Assembly (NCBI GenBank): GCA_902784615.1
Contig: CACZVN010000015.1
Coordinates: 1 to 64,000 of the forward strand
Source of the DNA: an uncultured Prevotellaceae bacterium
GTDB lineage: Bacteria; Bacteroidota; Bacteroidia; Bacteroidales; Bacteroidaceae
Direction: 5' to 3'
DNA length: 64,000 nt
Shown here: positions 8,447 through 16,119 of the stretch, piece after piece
Layout: each line of letters starts with the position of its first letter
How positions within the stretch are numbered: position 1 is the stretch's first letter
The notes under the pieces: model-generated
What the model was told of the DNA's origin: nothing
The model's input: the letters and a program-made list of their open reading frames with translations, nothing else
The model's database searches: none
Position numbers and translations under genes: made by a program

Positions 8447-9643
8447 TCAGATAAGTGGTACAAACTTTTCGTCTTCGGGCTCCGGGACATAGAGCGCATT
8501 GAAGAGGTGTTCGAACAGTTCCTCGTATAGACGCTCGTAAATCTTCTCCGACAGGTCGTCTTCCATCACAGCCAACGAACTCTTCAGCTCGGCCTTGAAC
8601 TCTTGCTGCAGACTTGGTTTCAACGTATCGTTGATGTAGTCCGTCAGTGTCTGAGTCTGTTGGGCAAGGGCGTTCTGCAGTTCCTCCTTCACCAACTTCA
8701 GCAATTCCTCCTTTGTCTCGGCCAACAACTTCACAATCAGCTCTTCGTGTAACTGATCATACAGTTCCGCCTTAGCCTGTTTCAGCAAGGCATCGTAGTC
8801 GATCGTGTTATCCACCAACACGACTTTGTCAAGAATGGCCACGGCACCCGTCAGGAAATTACCAAACCAGTCAAGCCACAACTGTATATCGACCTGTGTC
8901 GGCTCCGGGATTTCCAACGGCTGTTCCGTGTTCGGGGTAATGATATAATAGTTCATGGCTTGCGTAATTTCCTGTAAGAACATCACAAAGTCATGGACAC
9001 TGTTCTTCAGGTTATACCCCTTCATGATAAAGAGGTAATGCAGCAAGGCTCTCTTCCCGTCACCGTCTTCCAGATTCTGATGGGAGGTGATGGCCGTCAA
9101 CTGTTCCACGAACTTTCCCACATAATCGGCAAAGCGCGGATCACTTGTTAGCAGCAGACAAGGAGGTATGTACTCTGTGTCAATAGAGAACACGCCATCC
9201 TTCACACTGAATCGCATCATAGGCATGACATCACCAGCCTCAACTTCTTCATGTGTCAGCAGTGCATATTCGTAATGCGGTCGGACATAGGCAATACCCT
9301 CCCTCTCAAACTCCGTGTTGGTATCACCGAGACCTATTGTCAGGTAGTAGCGGTCGCCAAACAGCATCGGTATGGGGATCACCGCCTGCTCATCAGCATC
9401 CAGGATCCTGCCCGACGGCAGAAGTGCCGTACACTGAAGATGGTCTATCTCAAAGGTGTTCTTGACGAAGGTTCCGTTGCATTTCAGCGTTGCACCCGGT
9501 AACATACCCATCCGTGTACTCCCCAGAGCCGCCCGAATGGCTATCCGCTGCTGAAGATCCAGCTTTTCCTCCATGCCAATGAAGGTCTGCGCCGTAATCT
9601 CCATGCCTGGATACCAGTTGATTCTTGAATTCAGATCCATCAT
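8447..9643 (-). CDS. tssK: Type VI baseplate-membrane adaptor TssK
   Basis: The 398-residue protein begins with MDLNSRINWYPGMEITAQTF, the 'W..GM...P.hf' signature of TssK, which is related to phage receptor-binding shell domains and links baseplate wedges to the membrane complex. Residues about 20-180 form the beta-rich shell; about 190-245 are helical. The C-terminal 120 residues differ from the usual compact membrane-complex-binding head: they are a long charged amphipathic helix (for example AELYDQLHEELIVKLLAET) with heptad character. Since TssL/M are missing here, this altered C-terminus may bind a different anchor, an inference worth testing against the RING/FHA lipoprotein. It sits between tssG and tssE. 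Confidence 0.85.
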   Translation of the reverse strand: MMDLNSRINWYPGMEITAQTFIGMEEKLDLQQRIAIRAALGSTRMGMLPGATLKCNGTFVKNTFEIDHLQCTALLPSGRILDADEQAVIPIPMLFGDRYYLTIGLGDTNTEFEREGIAYVRPHYEYALLTHEEVEAGDVMPMMRFSVKDGVFSIDTEYIPPCLLLTSDPRFADYVGKFVEQLTAITSHQNLEDGDGKRALLHYLFIMKGYNLKNSVHDFVMFLQEITQAMNYYIITPNTEQPLEIPEPTQVDIQLWLDWFGNFLTGAVAILDKVVLVDNTIDYDALLKQAKAELYDQLHEELIVKLLAETKEELLKLVKEELQNALAQQTQTLTDYINDTLKPSLQQEFKAELKSSLAVMEDDLSEKIYERLYEELFEHLFNALYVPEPEDEKFVPLI

Positions 9644-9649
9644 CTTATC

Positions 9650-10447
9650 TTATTCTTTATTATTCTTTACTTCTGTATTATAATCGAGGGTCACCCGCCC
9701 ATGCGTTCCCTGAACAGGGTGATGTTCCTTGATATTCACCTCGCACCGTACGTCAAAGGGGATGAACCACTCCTTGAGGAAGGCCACTAACGGCTCCATC
9801 GTCTCTGTCCGCTCCCTGTATTCTTCGGGCGTTAACCCTGGAATCAGAACAGAATACCGTACACGGGGCTGCCAACAGATAGTCGTATCCAAATGACTAT
9901 ATCGGTCGATAGCGACTTCCACCTGACATTGCATCAGTGCACCCAAGAGATTCGCGACGAAATAGAAATCACCTCGCCAACGACTGACAAACGGCAATAG
10001 CACGGCAGCCTCTTTCACCAGCGCATTCGTTTCGGCGGAGATATCGTAGTTGTAATATTCCTTTAGCAGATAAGCTAACTTCTGCTCCAACAACTCCGAC
10101 ATCGTACGCTCGATGGCCAGTTTCTTCTGGAAGATATAAGTATCGAAAGGCGAGAAAGCTTCGTTCAACAGTTCCCGACGCCACTCCAACGCTTTGAACT
10201 TCTGGGCAGCATCTTCACCCTTCAAATCGTCTTCCTTAGTCATCAGACCCTCAGGCAGCAGGCGAAGGAAACCATCACGCGCCAAGACTACCCTACCCTC
10301 GTCTTCATTCAGAGAGAGGATGTCCTCGTTATAGTTCCTATAGAACGTGCCCTTATACTGGGTTATCCAGTCATTGGCCATCTCTGGAAAGAGATAGTTC
10401 AACAGCACTTCGGCCCTGATCTGATAAAGATTCCTGTCTATTCTCAT
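9650..10447 (-). CDS. tssG: Type VI baseplate protein TssG
   Basis: This 265-residue cytoplasmic protein precedes tssK by 6 bases, and its start codon overlaps the end of the E1-like gene by 4 bases (ATGA), implying translational coupling. It has helical N-terminal features (IRAEVLLNYLFPEMANDW) and a C-terminal beta-rich tail (CWQPRVRYSVLIPGLTPEEYRE). Size and position fit the short TssG of Bacteroidetes systems, which with TssF forms the baseplate wedge. Sequence conservation of TssG is weak, so the call leans on synteny with tssK, tssE and tssF. Confidence 0.75.
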   Translation of the reverse strand: MRIDRNLYQIRAEVLLNYLFPEMANDWITQYKGTFYRNYNEDILSLNEDEGRVVLARDGFLRLLPEGLMTKEDDLKGEDAAQKFKALEWRRELLNEAFSPFDTYIFQKKLAIERTMSELLEQKLAYLLKEYYNYDISAETNALVKEAAVLLPFVSRWRGDFYFVANLLGALMQCQVEVAIDRYSHLDTTICWQPRVRYSVLIPGLTPEEYRERTETMEPLVAFLKEWFIPFDVRCEVNIKEHHPVQGTHGRVTLDYNTEVKNNKE

Positions 10448-11577
10448 GCTACGTTCATCTCCATATAATAATCTTTCCCGTCAGCCACCACATGCAGCAC
10501 GTCACTGACTGGTATCCCCAACTGTGCCAGCGTCAGCGTCAGATAGGGGAACGACTCATCCACCTCACGATACTCATGCTGGTAGAGTCCGCTATTGGGT
10601 ATCCCTCGCAACACGGCATGCTGGGCGACCCGCTGCTCCACGGCCCTACCGGGACACATCACATCCGTCCGGCGGTCAGTGGAACGCTCTGTCACGAAAT
10701 CCACGAAACAGTCATTTTCCAGACAGACACAAACCTGTACGGCTCCCAAGGTCTGACGGATATCTGCCAATGTTTCGGCAATCGTCATTTTGTCCATGAG
10801 ACGGGTCGGACGTACAGGCAACCACTGCTCGTGGACAGGGCAGTCATCGTCATAGGCCTTGAAATCAACAATCCGCGTTGTCAGATGCTGACCGTCATAA
10901 TAGAACATCTTTCCGCAAAGTGATGTCAGATGGCCCTCATCGATAGCGTCACGGTCGATGAGTTTCATGGCTTCCTGCACCTGAACAGCACCGATGACCG
11001 AGGCCGTGATGGAAGTTGTAGGTGCTTCGCCTGCCTCCTCATGCCTGCGGATGACACCCGCACAAGGCATCCGCCGTGCCAAATCCTTCAAGCCTTCTGG
11101 TCCCAAGTTGCAGGCATAGCAGTTCTGTCCCGGCACAAACACACGGGCTGTACCCTCCAATTCTCCGATGCCACCATCAACCCAAGGAATACCGGCACGC
11201 ATACACAGACGATTGATACAATAGCGCGCCCATCGGCTATCTACACAACCAATGACCACGTCCATCCGACGTACGAGTCCTAAACCTACGTCATAGGCGA
11301 TATCTCCACAGATGGTTTTCACCTCAACAGCAGGATTCATATTCTTCAGCCTTTCTGCGGCCACATCCACCTTCAGACGGCGAGCCTCGGCATCAGCTTT
11401 TGAGAACAGCACGGAACGAGACAGGTTACCCATCTCCACCACATCAAAATCAACGATGACGATGTGCTCCACGCCAAGCAGCACAAGGTTCTTCAGCACC
11501 TCGTTTCCCAAGGCACCGCATCCCACCACCATCACATGGGCGGTTGAGACCTTCTGTTGCTTAAAACAGCTGTTCAT
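10444..11577 (-). CDS. E1-like ubiquitin-activating (ThiF/MoeB-fold) enzyme
   Basis: The 377-residue protein has a full adenylation domain: VVGCGALG (G19-x-G21-x2-G24), VDFDVVEMGNLSR (D43, D45, N51, R54), K69 and DVVIGCVDS with D113. C153-Y-A-C156 is half of the usual zinc site. C172 in RRMPCAGVIRRHEEAGEAPTT lies where the E1 catalytic Cys sits before the crossover loop, followed by the helix SVIGAVQVQEAMKLI. Beyond the ThiF domain are about 120 extra residues (from about 255) ending in a beta-grasp-like segment (LGIPVSDVLHVVADGKDYY) that could act as an E2-binding domain. The reaction would be ATP-dependent adenylation of the Ubl C-terminal Gly and thioester transfer to the E2. It overlaps tssG by 4 bases, and the PEGA gene ends 9 bases upstream. 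Confidence 0.88.
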   Translation of the reverse strand: MNSCFKQQKVSTAHVMVVGCGALGNEVLKNLVLLGVEHIVIVDFDVVEMGNLSRSVLFSKADAEARRLKVDVAAERLKNMNPAVEVKTICGDIAYDVGLGLVRRMDVVIGCVDSRWARYCINRLCMRAGIPWVDGGIGELEGTARVFVPGQNCYACNLGPEGLKDLARRMPCAGVIRRHEEAGEAPTTSITASVIGAVQVQEAMKLIDRDAIDEGHLTSLCGKMFYYDGQHLTTRIVDFKAYDDDCPVHEQWLPVRPTRLMDKMTIAETLADIRQTLGAVQVCVCLENDCFVDFVTERSTDRRTDVMCPGRAVEQRVAQHAVLRGIPNSGLYQHEYREVDESFPYLTLTLAQLGIPVSDVLHVVADGKDYYMEMNVA

Positions 11578-11586
11578 ATCTCGTTT

Positions 11587-12978
11587 CTATTCTAATTTCA
11601 TCTTCAGTTCGACATCCACCATGTCATTACCTATCGGTGTCACGGTGCCTGTCGCATCTTTATATCCCTCATTCTTCAGTCGCACCTCACAGGGTTTCGA
11701 GGCTGGCAGATTCTCCACGACACATGGTGTCTGCCCTACTTCTACCCCGTTGATGAAGATAGTTGCTCCCACCACATTACTGTGGATATTCAGCAGACCA
11801 TAACTGGCCATCGGAGCACTCAAGTCCAGCATAACCGGCAGAGTGTCATCTATCCACATAAAGACTGGATTCGACTCCAATCCTTCTTTTCGTGTCTGGA
11901 TCGTATAGTAGCCCAATGCCAGTTCACCTTCCCATTTCCCGAAGGCCATGGGTTCGCGGTTAATCCAGATCTCCGTCGTATCATCAGCAGCCGTGATAGT
12001 CACTGGTGCCATTCCTGACATAGCCAGATTCTGGTCAGCTCCTGTATCAGACCTTGTCGCCACAGTGTCATTTACCGCTGTCTGCTCTATGCCCGGTCTG
12101 ATGGCTCGACGTGTGAAAGAGGGTTTCGGCTGGAGTTCAGCCATGGTTAGATCTATCACCTTCTTCTCACCTCTCCCTACGCTGACTAGTGAGTCATAGT
12201 AGCAGACTGACTCTCGGAGCACTAGCAGATGATGTTCACCAGCCTGCAGGTGACCGCTTGTCGCCTTTCCTTTGCCGATAGGCTGTCCGTCGAGGTAAAT
12301 CGTCCCGTCAGCCAGAGGGGTCCGCACAGTCAGGTAGGAGTAGAACGACTGCAGAACCACTGGTACGATCAGTTTTGCACTATCCGCCAGTTCCAGTGTA
12401 TCTTCCAACACCTCATAGAAAGGTGCCTCCACACGGTAGGGGTGTTTCCCCACCGGGAGGTTGAACTGTGCCGTCCCGTTTCTGATGAGCGACAACGTAC
12501 TATCTACCTGCACGATGGCATTCTCAGGAGTCACCTTAAACACCACCCACTGCTTCGACAGTTTATATTCCTTGCCAGGCTTGTCTGTCAGCAGATTCGC
12601 CTGGTAATGTTTCTTTTTCTTCAGTCCCTTCTTGTCAGGCACCTTCCACGTGAGTTGTCCATAGTCTGGATGTTTAATCACGAGGAACTTCGTTTTGTGG
12701 GGTGTCAGCACGGTCAACTTGCCGTCACCTTCCTCTGCCTGAACCTCCACTTTCCCGTCGGCCTTGAAGGTAAAACCCTTCTCGTCGGTCAACAGGTCCA
12801 AGGTCGCCTGTTTCTTATCTGTTGGCAACGGCGTCTGATTCAACAGGTCTTTTTTGACCCGTTTAAACTGTTCGATGCTGATCTTCTGCGCATCAGAAGG
12901 TAACATCCAACAAACCATCAAGACAATGGCCAGCAGCACTCGGCTCTGACGTTTTGCTTTGCAGGGAACGCCTCTCAT
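11587..12978 (-). CDS. Exported PEGA-domain protein of the secretion operon
   Basis: A basic N-terminus and hydrophobic stretch (VLLAIVLMVCWMLPSDAQ) form a signal peptide with cleavage near residue 31. The mature part is beta-rich. It contains at least two PEGA-type repeats: about 216-285 (YLTVRTPLADGTIYLDGQPIG ... ) and a C-terminal pair ending in NVVGATIFINGVEVGQTP. PEGA domains are typically found in envelope and surface proteins. A short start (ATG at 12978) lies 3 bases from the PAAR-like gene stop. Its placement in a T6SS operon lacking TssJ/L/M suggests an outer-membrane or periplasmic structural part of the trans-envelope channel. No enzymatic motif is seen. Confidence 0.72.
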   Translation of the reverse strand: MRGVPCKAKRQSRVLLAIVLMVCWMLPSDAQKISIEQFKRVKKDLLNQTPLPTDKKQATLDLLTDEKGFTFKADGKVEVQAEEGDGKLTVLTPHKTKFLVIKHPDYGQLTWKVPDKKGLKKKKHYQANLLTDKPGKEYKLSKQWVVFKVTPENAIVQVDSTLSLIRNGTAQFNLPVGKHPYRVEAPFYEVLEDTLELADSAKLIVPVVLQSFYSYLTVRTPLADGTIYLDGQPIGKGKATSGHLQAGEHHLLVLRESVCYYDSLVSVGRGEKKVIDLTMAELQPKPSFTRRAIRPGIEQTAVNDTVATRSDTGADQNLAMSGMAPVTITAADDTTEIWINREPMAFGKWEGELALGYYTIQTRKEGLESNPVFMWIDDTLPVMLDLSAPMASYGLLNIHSNVVGATIFINGVEVGQTPCVVENLPASKPCEVRLKNEGYKDATGTVTPIGNDMVDVELKMKLE

Positions 12979-12981
12979 GCT

Positions 12982-13368
12982 TTATTTACCCGACACCATC
13001 GTATTGCCTGGACTTGTGATGGATATCTGTCCTGCATAGGCACACATACATTTACTGTTGTCTGTCAGTGCTGGCATATTCATCACCTTGACCTGAGCGC
13101 TACCCGGGGCCCAGGGGCCTGTGATTACAGGCACACAAGGCATCGGTGTCAACACGCCCATGGCCGCAGAAGTAGCCGATGCCACCGTCGGATTAGCCAT
13201 CGAACGGCACATGCCGAAAGTCGGAATATTTGCCGGTGTAAAGTCCATCGTCGTGGCCATCAGCATATTCATGCACTTCGGCCGCAGCGGCACGGTCACG
13301 ATCAACGAACAGGGTGCCATTCCCTGATTACACTGGAGCATTGCTCCCATCGTTACAAAATTTCCCAT
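12982..13368 (-). CDS. DUF4280 PAAR-like spike-tip protein
   Basis: The 128-residue protein starts MGNFVTMGAMLQCNQGMAPC and has the DUF4280 hallmarks: short glycine/proline-rich beta stretches, repeated Cys residues (13, 20, 32, 54, 78, 107 and 109 approximately) and an ending SITSPGNTMVSGK. DUF4280 proteins are PAAR-like caps that sharpen VgrG spikes, with the Cys residues probably coordinating a metal. There is only one copy in the window, with cassette 1, so the spikes of cassettes 2 and 3 must share it or use a tip encoded elsewhere. It is cytoplasmic until injection. Confidence 0.82.
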   Translation of the reverse strand: MGNFVTMGAMLQCNQGMAPCSLIVTVPLRPKCMNMLMATTMDFTPANIPTFGMCRSMANPTVASATSAAMGVLTPMPCVPVITGPWAPGSAQVKVMNMPALTDNSKCMCAYAGQISITSPGNTMVSGK

Positions 13369-13390
13369 ATACCTTATTTATATTATATAA

Positions 13391-14089
13391 TTATTCTTCA
13401 GTATCAAATCGCAACTGTTGTCCTGCCTGATGTCCACGGGCAGCGGCTTTTTCGTCAGCATCAGCTTTCTTGGCGGCCTGTTCGTCCAGATAGCGTTGGT
13501 AGGCTTCCTCTATCTCCTGGATCTTGTCAGCCTTCACGGTGTCAATGACATCCAAATGAGAACTGATGGATTTTTCCAGAGCATCTTTGGCCTCATCACG
13601 CTCCTCATCGGTAGGAAGCGTCACGATCTTCTGTTCCAGTTTCACCCGATATGTAGCACTGGTCTTGTCCATCTTCGCCTTGCAACCATCATAGAGCACA
13701 TTGACAGAATCTATCAGCGCATCATGGCGGTCCTTATTCACCTCCGGCATCGTCAGGATCAGGTAACGTTCCTTCTCGTCGCTGGGATTGCTTGGCGTCA
13801 CCAATTCTTGTTTGAACTCCGGATGTTCCTTTTTAATAGCCTTACAGAGTGGAAAGTTAAATCGAGGATCGAATGGTACCAGTTTCAAATGATATTCATC
13901 CTGAATCACCACACCTGCAACCTTTTCTATATTCATTTCTCCCTGTTCCTCGTCAATAACCAGAGCCGATAAGAGCGCCATTGGCTGGGCTTTTATACAG
14001 AGATTAGCATATCTGTAAACCAACAGGGTTACGTAACCGCCCAACCTGCCTTCCATCTCATGAATCAGAGTTTCTATTGCTATCTTCAT
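13391..14089 (-). CDS. Ribosome-recycling-factor-like protein of VgrG cassette 1
   Basis: The 232-residue protein follows the RRF plan along most of its length. An N-terminal helix (IETLIHEMEGRLGGYVTLLVYRYANL) leads to a beta domain with VAGVVIQDEYHLKLVPFDPR (about 57-76), comparable to RRF 'VTVEDSRTLKINVFDRS'. Next come KAIKKEHPEF, then LTMPEVNKDRHDALID (about 112-127), comparable to RRF 'PLPPLTEERRKDLTK', and two long helices. The arginine cluster that RRF uses on the ribosome (VRRDAND region) is replaced by DKTSATYRVK, so recycling activity is unlikely. A charged tail of about 30 residues is extra. Paralogues at 28606 and 41518 hold the same place in their cassettes. Inference: a chaperone or adaptor for the VgrG/beta-helix pair. 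Confidence 0.65.
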   Translation of the reverse strand: MKIAIETLIHEMEGRLGGYVTLLVYRYANLCIKAQPMALLSALVIDEEQGEMNIEKVAGVVIQDEYHLKLVPFDPRFNFPLCKAIKKEHPEFKQELVTPSNPSDEKERYLILTMPEVNKDRHDALIDSVNVLYDGCKAKMDKTSATYRVKLEQKIVTLPTDEERDEAKDALEKSISSHLDVIDTVKADKIQEIEEAYQRYLDEQAAKKADADEKAAARGHQAGQQLRFDTEE

Positions 14090-14091
14090 AT

Positions 14092-16116
14092 TTATTCTGT
14101 TCCTCCTTCTTGTTCTTCTTCATTACTTAACTTAATTTCCTGCGACTCTGGGGCATCACCTTCCTTTAACTTTGCACTTAGTTTGGCTGTCGAGGGAGCA
14201 CCAGGTACAGCGATACCGTCGCTGATGTTCTTGCTCTTGAACGATGTCTTAGCCTCCATATTGTCGGCCGTCAGCTTCGGAGCCGTCACATCACCCTTGA
14301 AGTCGGTCTTACCATTCATGGTGTTATCACCATAGAACTGAGACTTCGAGCCGCTGATAGCCACGTTACCGCCATCGAGTTGTACCACGGCCTTAGCCTC
14401 ACCTTGTTGCATCTCTGCGGTCGTCTTACCATAGACACCGGTTTTCTCGGAAGAAAGCGTCAGCGTCTTACTCTGACGGTCACTCTTTGTACGACCGACA
14501 AACATGTTCTCTGCCGCAAGTACCATGTTACTACCAGCAGCGAGGTTCTTATCCTTGCCCTTATCATCGAGGTCCATGGCCTTCACATGCACATCCTTGC
14601 CGTTGAGTACCATCTGACCGAGAGCCTTGCCGTCCTTATCAACCGATAGCAGACTCACATCCTTAGCAGTCATCGTCAGGGCACCGGTTGCTGTACCGTC
14701 CTTATCCTTCGAAGAAAGGAACAGATCAAGTGCTTTCATATCAATGCTACCTGTATAATTACCATCCTTGTCCGCAGCAGTCATCTTCATCTTGTCAGCT
14801 ACCAGATTAAATATACCCGTACTATTACCGTCTGTATCTACGGCATTCAAGTTCATGTCCTGCATCCGCACATAAAAACTACTGTCGGCGGTCAGGGCAG
14901 TTTCCGTATATTCACCATTGGCCATACTATAGTCAACTGCCACAAACGACACGTCCTTAGAATTAACACGGAAACTACCACCCGTAGTATAGTCACCATC
15001 GCTCGCATTCTCAGCACCTTCTGTCAAGGCTGAGGCCACAGTTGAGATGTTCACATCACCCGTATGGATGTTCACAGAACTGCCGTCTATAAACGAACCA
15101 TCTGTCTTCGTAGTTTCAATACTCATCTTACCCGTTTGAATACTAACAGATGCTTCAGCATTCGTACGGATATTGCCGTCACCGTCAATTGAAGCTAATG
15201 AAATCTGTTCGGCTGTCAAGGAGAGGGAGGCTCCCGTGGAGTTTTCCTTGAAACTGCCTTTCTCACCATTCAGTGTAGTCTGCTCGTCCTCTAAACAGGA
15301 TATCTTACGGTTCACCTCGGCAAGGGCTGAGATTGCTTTGATACAACTTTCAACAGTAGGAACGATTGAGGGCAACAAATTCTCGTAGTTTCTTTGCAGT
15401 TCTAACAGGTCACCAACATTTGAACGGATATCAATAGCGCTATCAGTCAGATCATTTATATCCTCTAAAACACTCTTAATATCAGCAGTCAGAGAACTCA
15501 CTTCACTCAACCGATCTGAAGCAGCCGACTCCAGACTTGATTTCTGTTCATTTAGTACACTGAGCATATTTTCAATGGCAGTACCTCTCACTTCGACGGA
15601 TTTAGAGGCATCAATATCCAACAGACCATCGGAATGAATCCTGACACCACAGCCCATTCCCGTAGGTTTCTGGGAGAAGCAGCCATCGCTGTCATTGCAT
15701 TGGACAATAATATTTCGGGCCTGACTGACCACCGATGAATCAGGACGCACCACATCCTCCAAACCATCCATACCTGGATCAACAGCAATCTGCGAGATAT
15801 TGGTGGCACGGCTCTTCACATAACCCGAAGAGCCTGAACCCTCCAGATTCACTCCATTGCCCCTTATAGTAACAGTGGATCCGTTTTCCGACCATAGCAT
15901 ACCTGTACTATCTACATTACCGATGATAATCTCCGGTGCAGATAGCACAATGCGATGGTCATCATGGATATACTGGCCCTGAGACATGCGATCAAATATC
16001 TCATGCTTAATCTGTTGAATCTCCGCTTTTTGCTTGCGGATCTCATTAAGATCTTTTTCTACACTATCCTTAAAATCCTGAAGTATAGACTGCCAATCAG
16101 CAAATACAGTATCCAT
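14092..16116 (-). CDS. Beta-helical repeat spike-associated protein, cassette 1
   Basis: The 674-residue protein has a coiled N-terminus (FKDSVEKDLNEIRKQKAEIQ) and a conserved strand module (RIVLSAPEIIIGNVD). A helical segment (about 185-275) is followed by about 300 residues of imperfect repeats of 20-35 residues, alternating hydrophobic strands and a 'DKDGxxxG' turn (GKALGQMVLNGKDVHVKAMD). This is a beta-helix or beta-prism layout like VgrG needles. The C-terminal segment (AVVQLDGGNVAISGSKSQFYG ... NISDGIAVPGAP) is conserved with the copies at 29377 and 42279. It starts 3 bases after vgrG1 and is followed after 2 bases by the RRF-like gene. No signal peptide is present. Likely a needle extension, cargo carrier or effector delivered with VgrG; no catalytic motif was found. 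Confidence 0.65.
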   Translation of the reverse strand: MDTVFADWQSILQDFKDSVEKDLNEIRKQKAEIQQIKHEIFDRMSQGQYIHDDHRIVLSAPEIIIGNVDSTGMLWSENGSTVTIRGNGVNLEGSGSSGYVKSRATNISQIAVDPGMDGLEDVVRPDSSVVSQARNIIVQCNDSDGCFSQKPTGMGCGVRIHSDGLLDIDASKSVEVRGTAIENMLSVLNEQKSSLESAASDRLSEVSSLTADIKSVLEDINDLTDSAIDIRSNVGDLLELQRNYENLLPSIVPTVESCIKAISALAEVNRKISCLEDEQTTLNGEKGSFKENSTGASLSLTAEQISLASIDGDGNIRTNAEASVSIQTGKMSIETTKTDGSFIDGSSVNIHTGDVNISTVASALTEGAENASDGDYTTGGSFRVNSKDVSFVAVDYSMANGEYTETALTADSSFYVRMQDMNLNAVDTDGNSTGIFNLVADKMKMTAADKDGNYTGSIDMKALDLFLSSKDKDGTATGALTMTAKDVSLLSVDKDGKALGQMVLNGKDVHVKAMDLDDKGKDKNLAAGSNMVLAAENMFVGRTKSDRQSKTLTLSSEKTGVYGKTTAEMQQGEAKAVVQLDGGNVAISGSKSQFYGDNTMNGKTDFKGDVTAPKLTADNMEAKTSFKSKNISDGIAVPGAPSTAKLSAKLKEGDAPESQEIKLSNEEEQEGGTE

Positions 16117-16119
16117 AAC

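Noticed and set aside
13391-14089. A true ribosome recycling factor
   Set aside because: The protein is about 50 residues longer than RRF, lacks its arginine cluster, occurs three times and only within VgrG cassettes.
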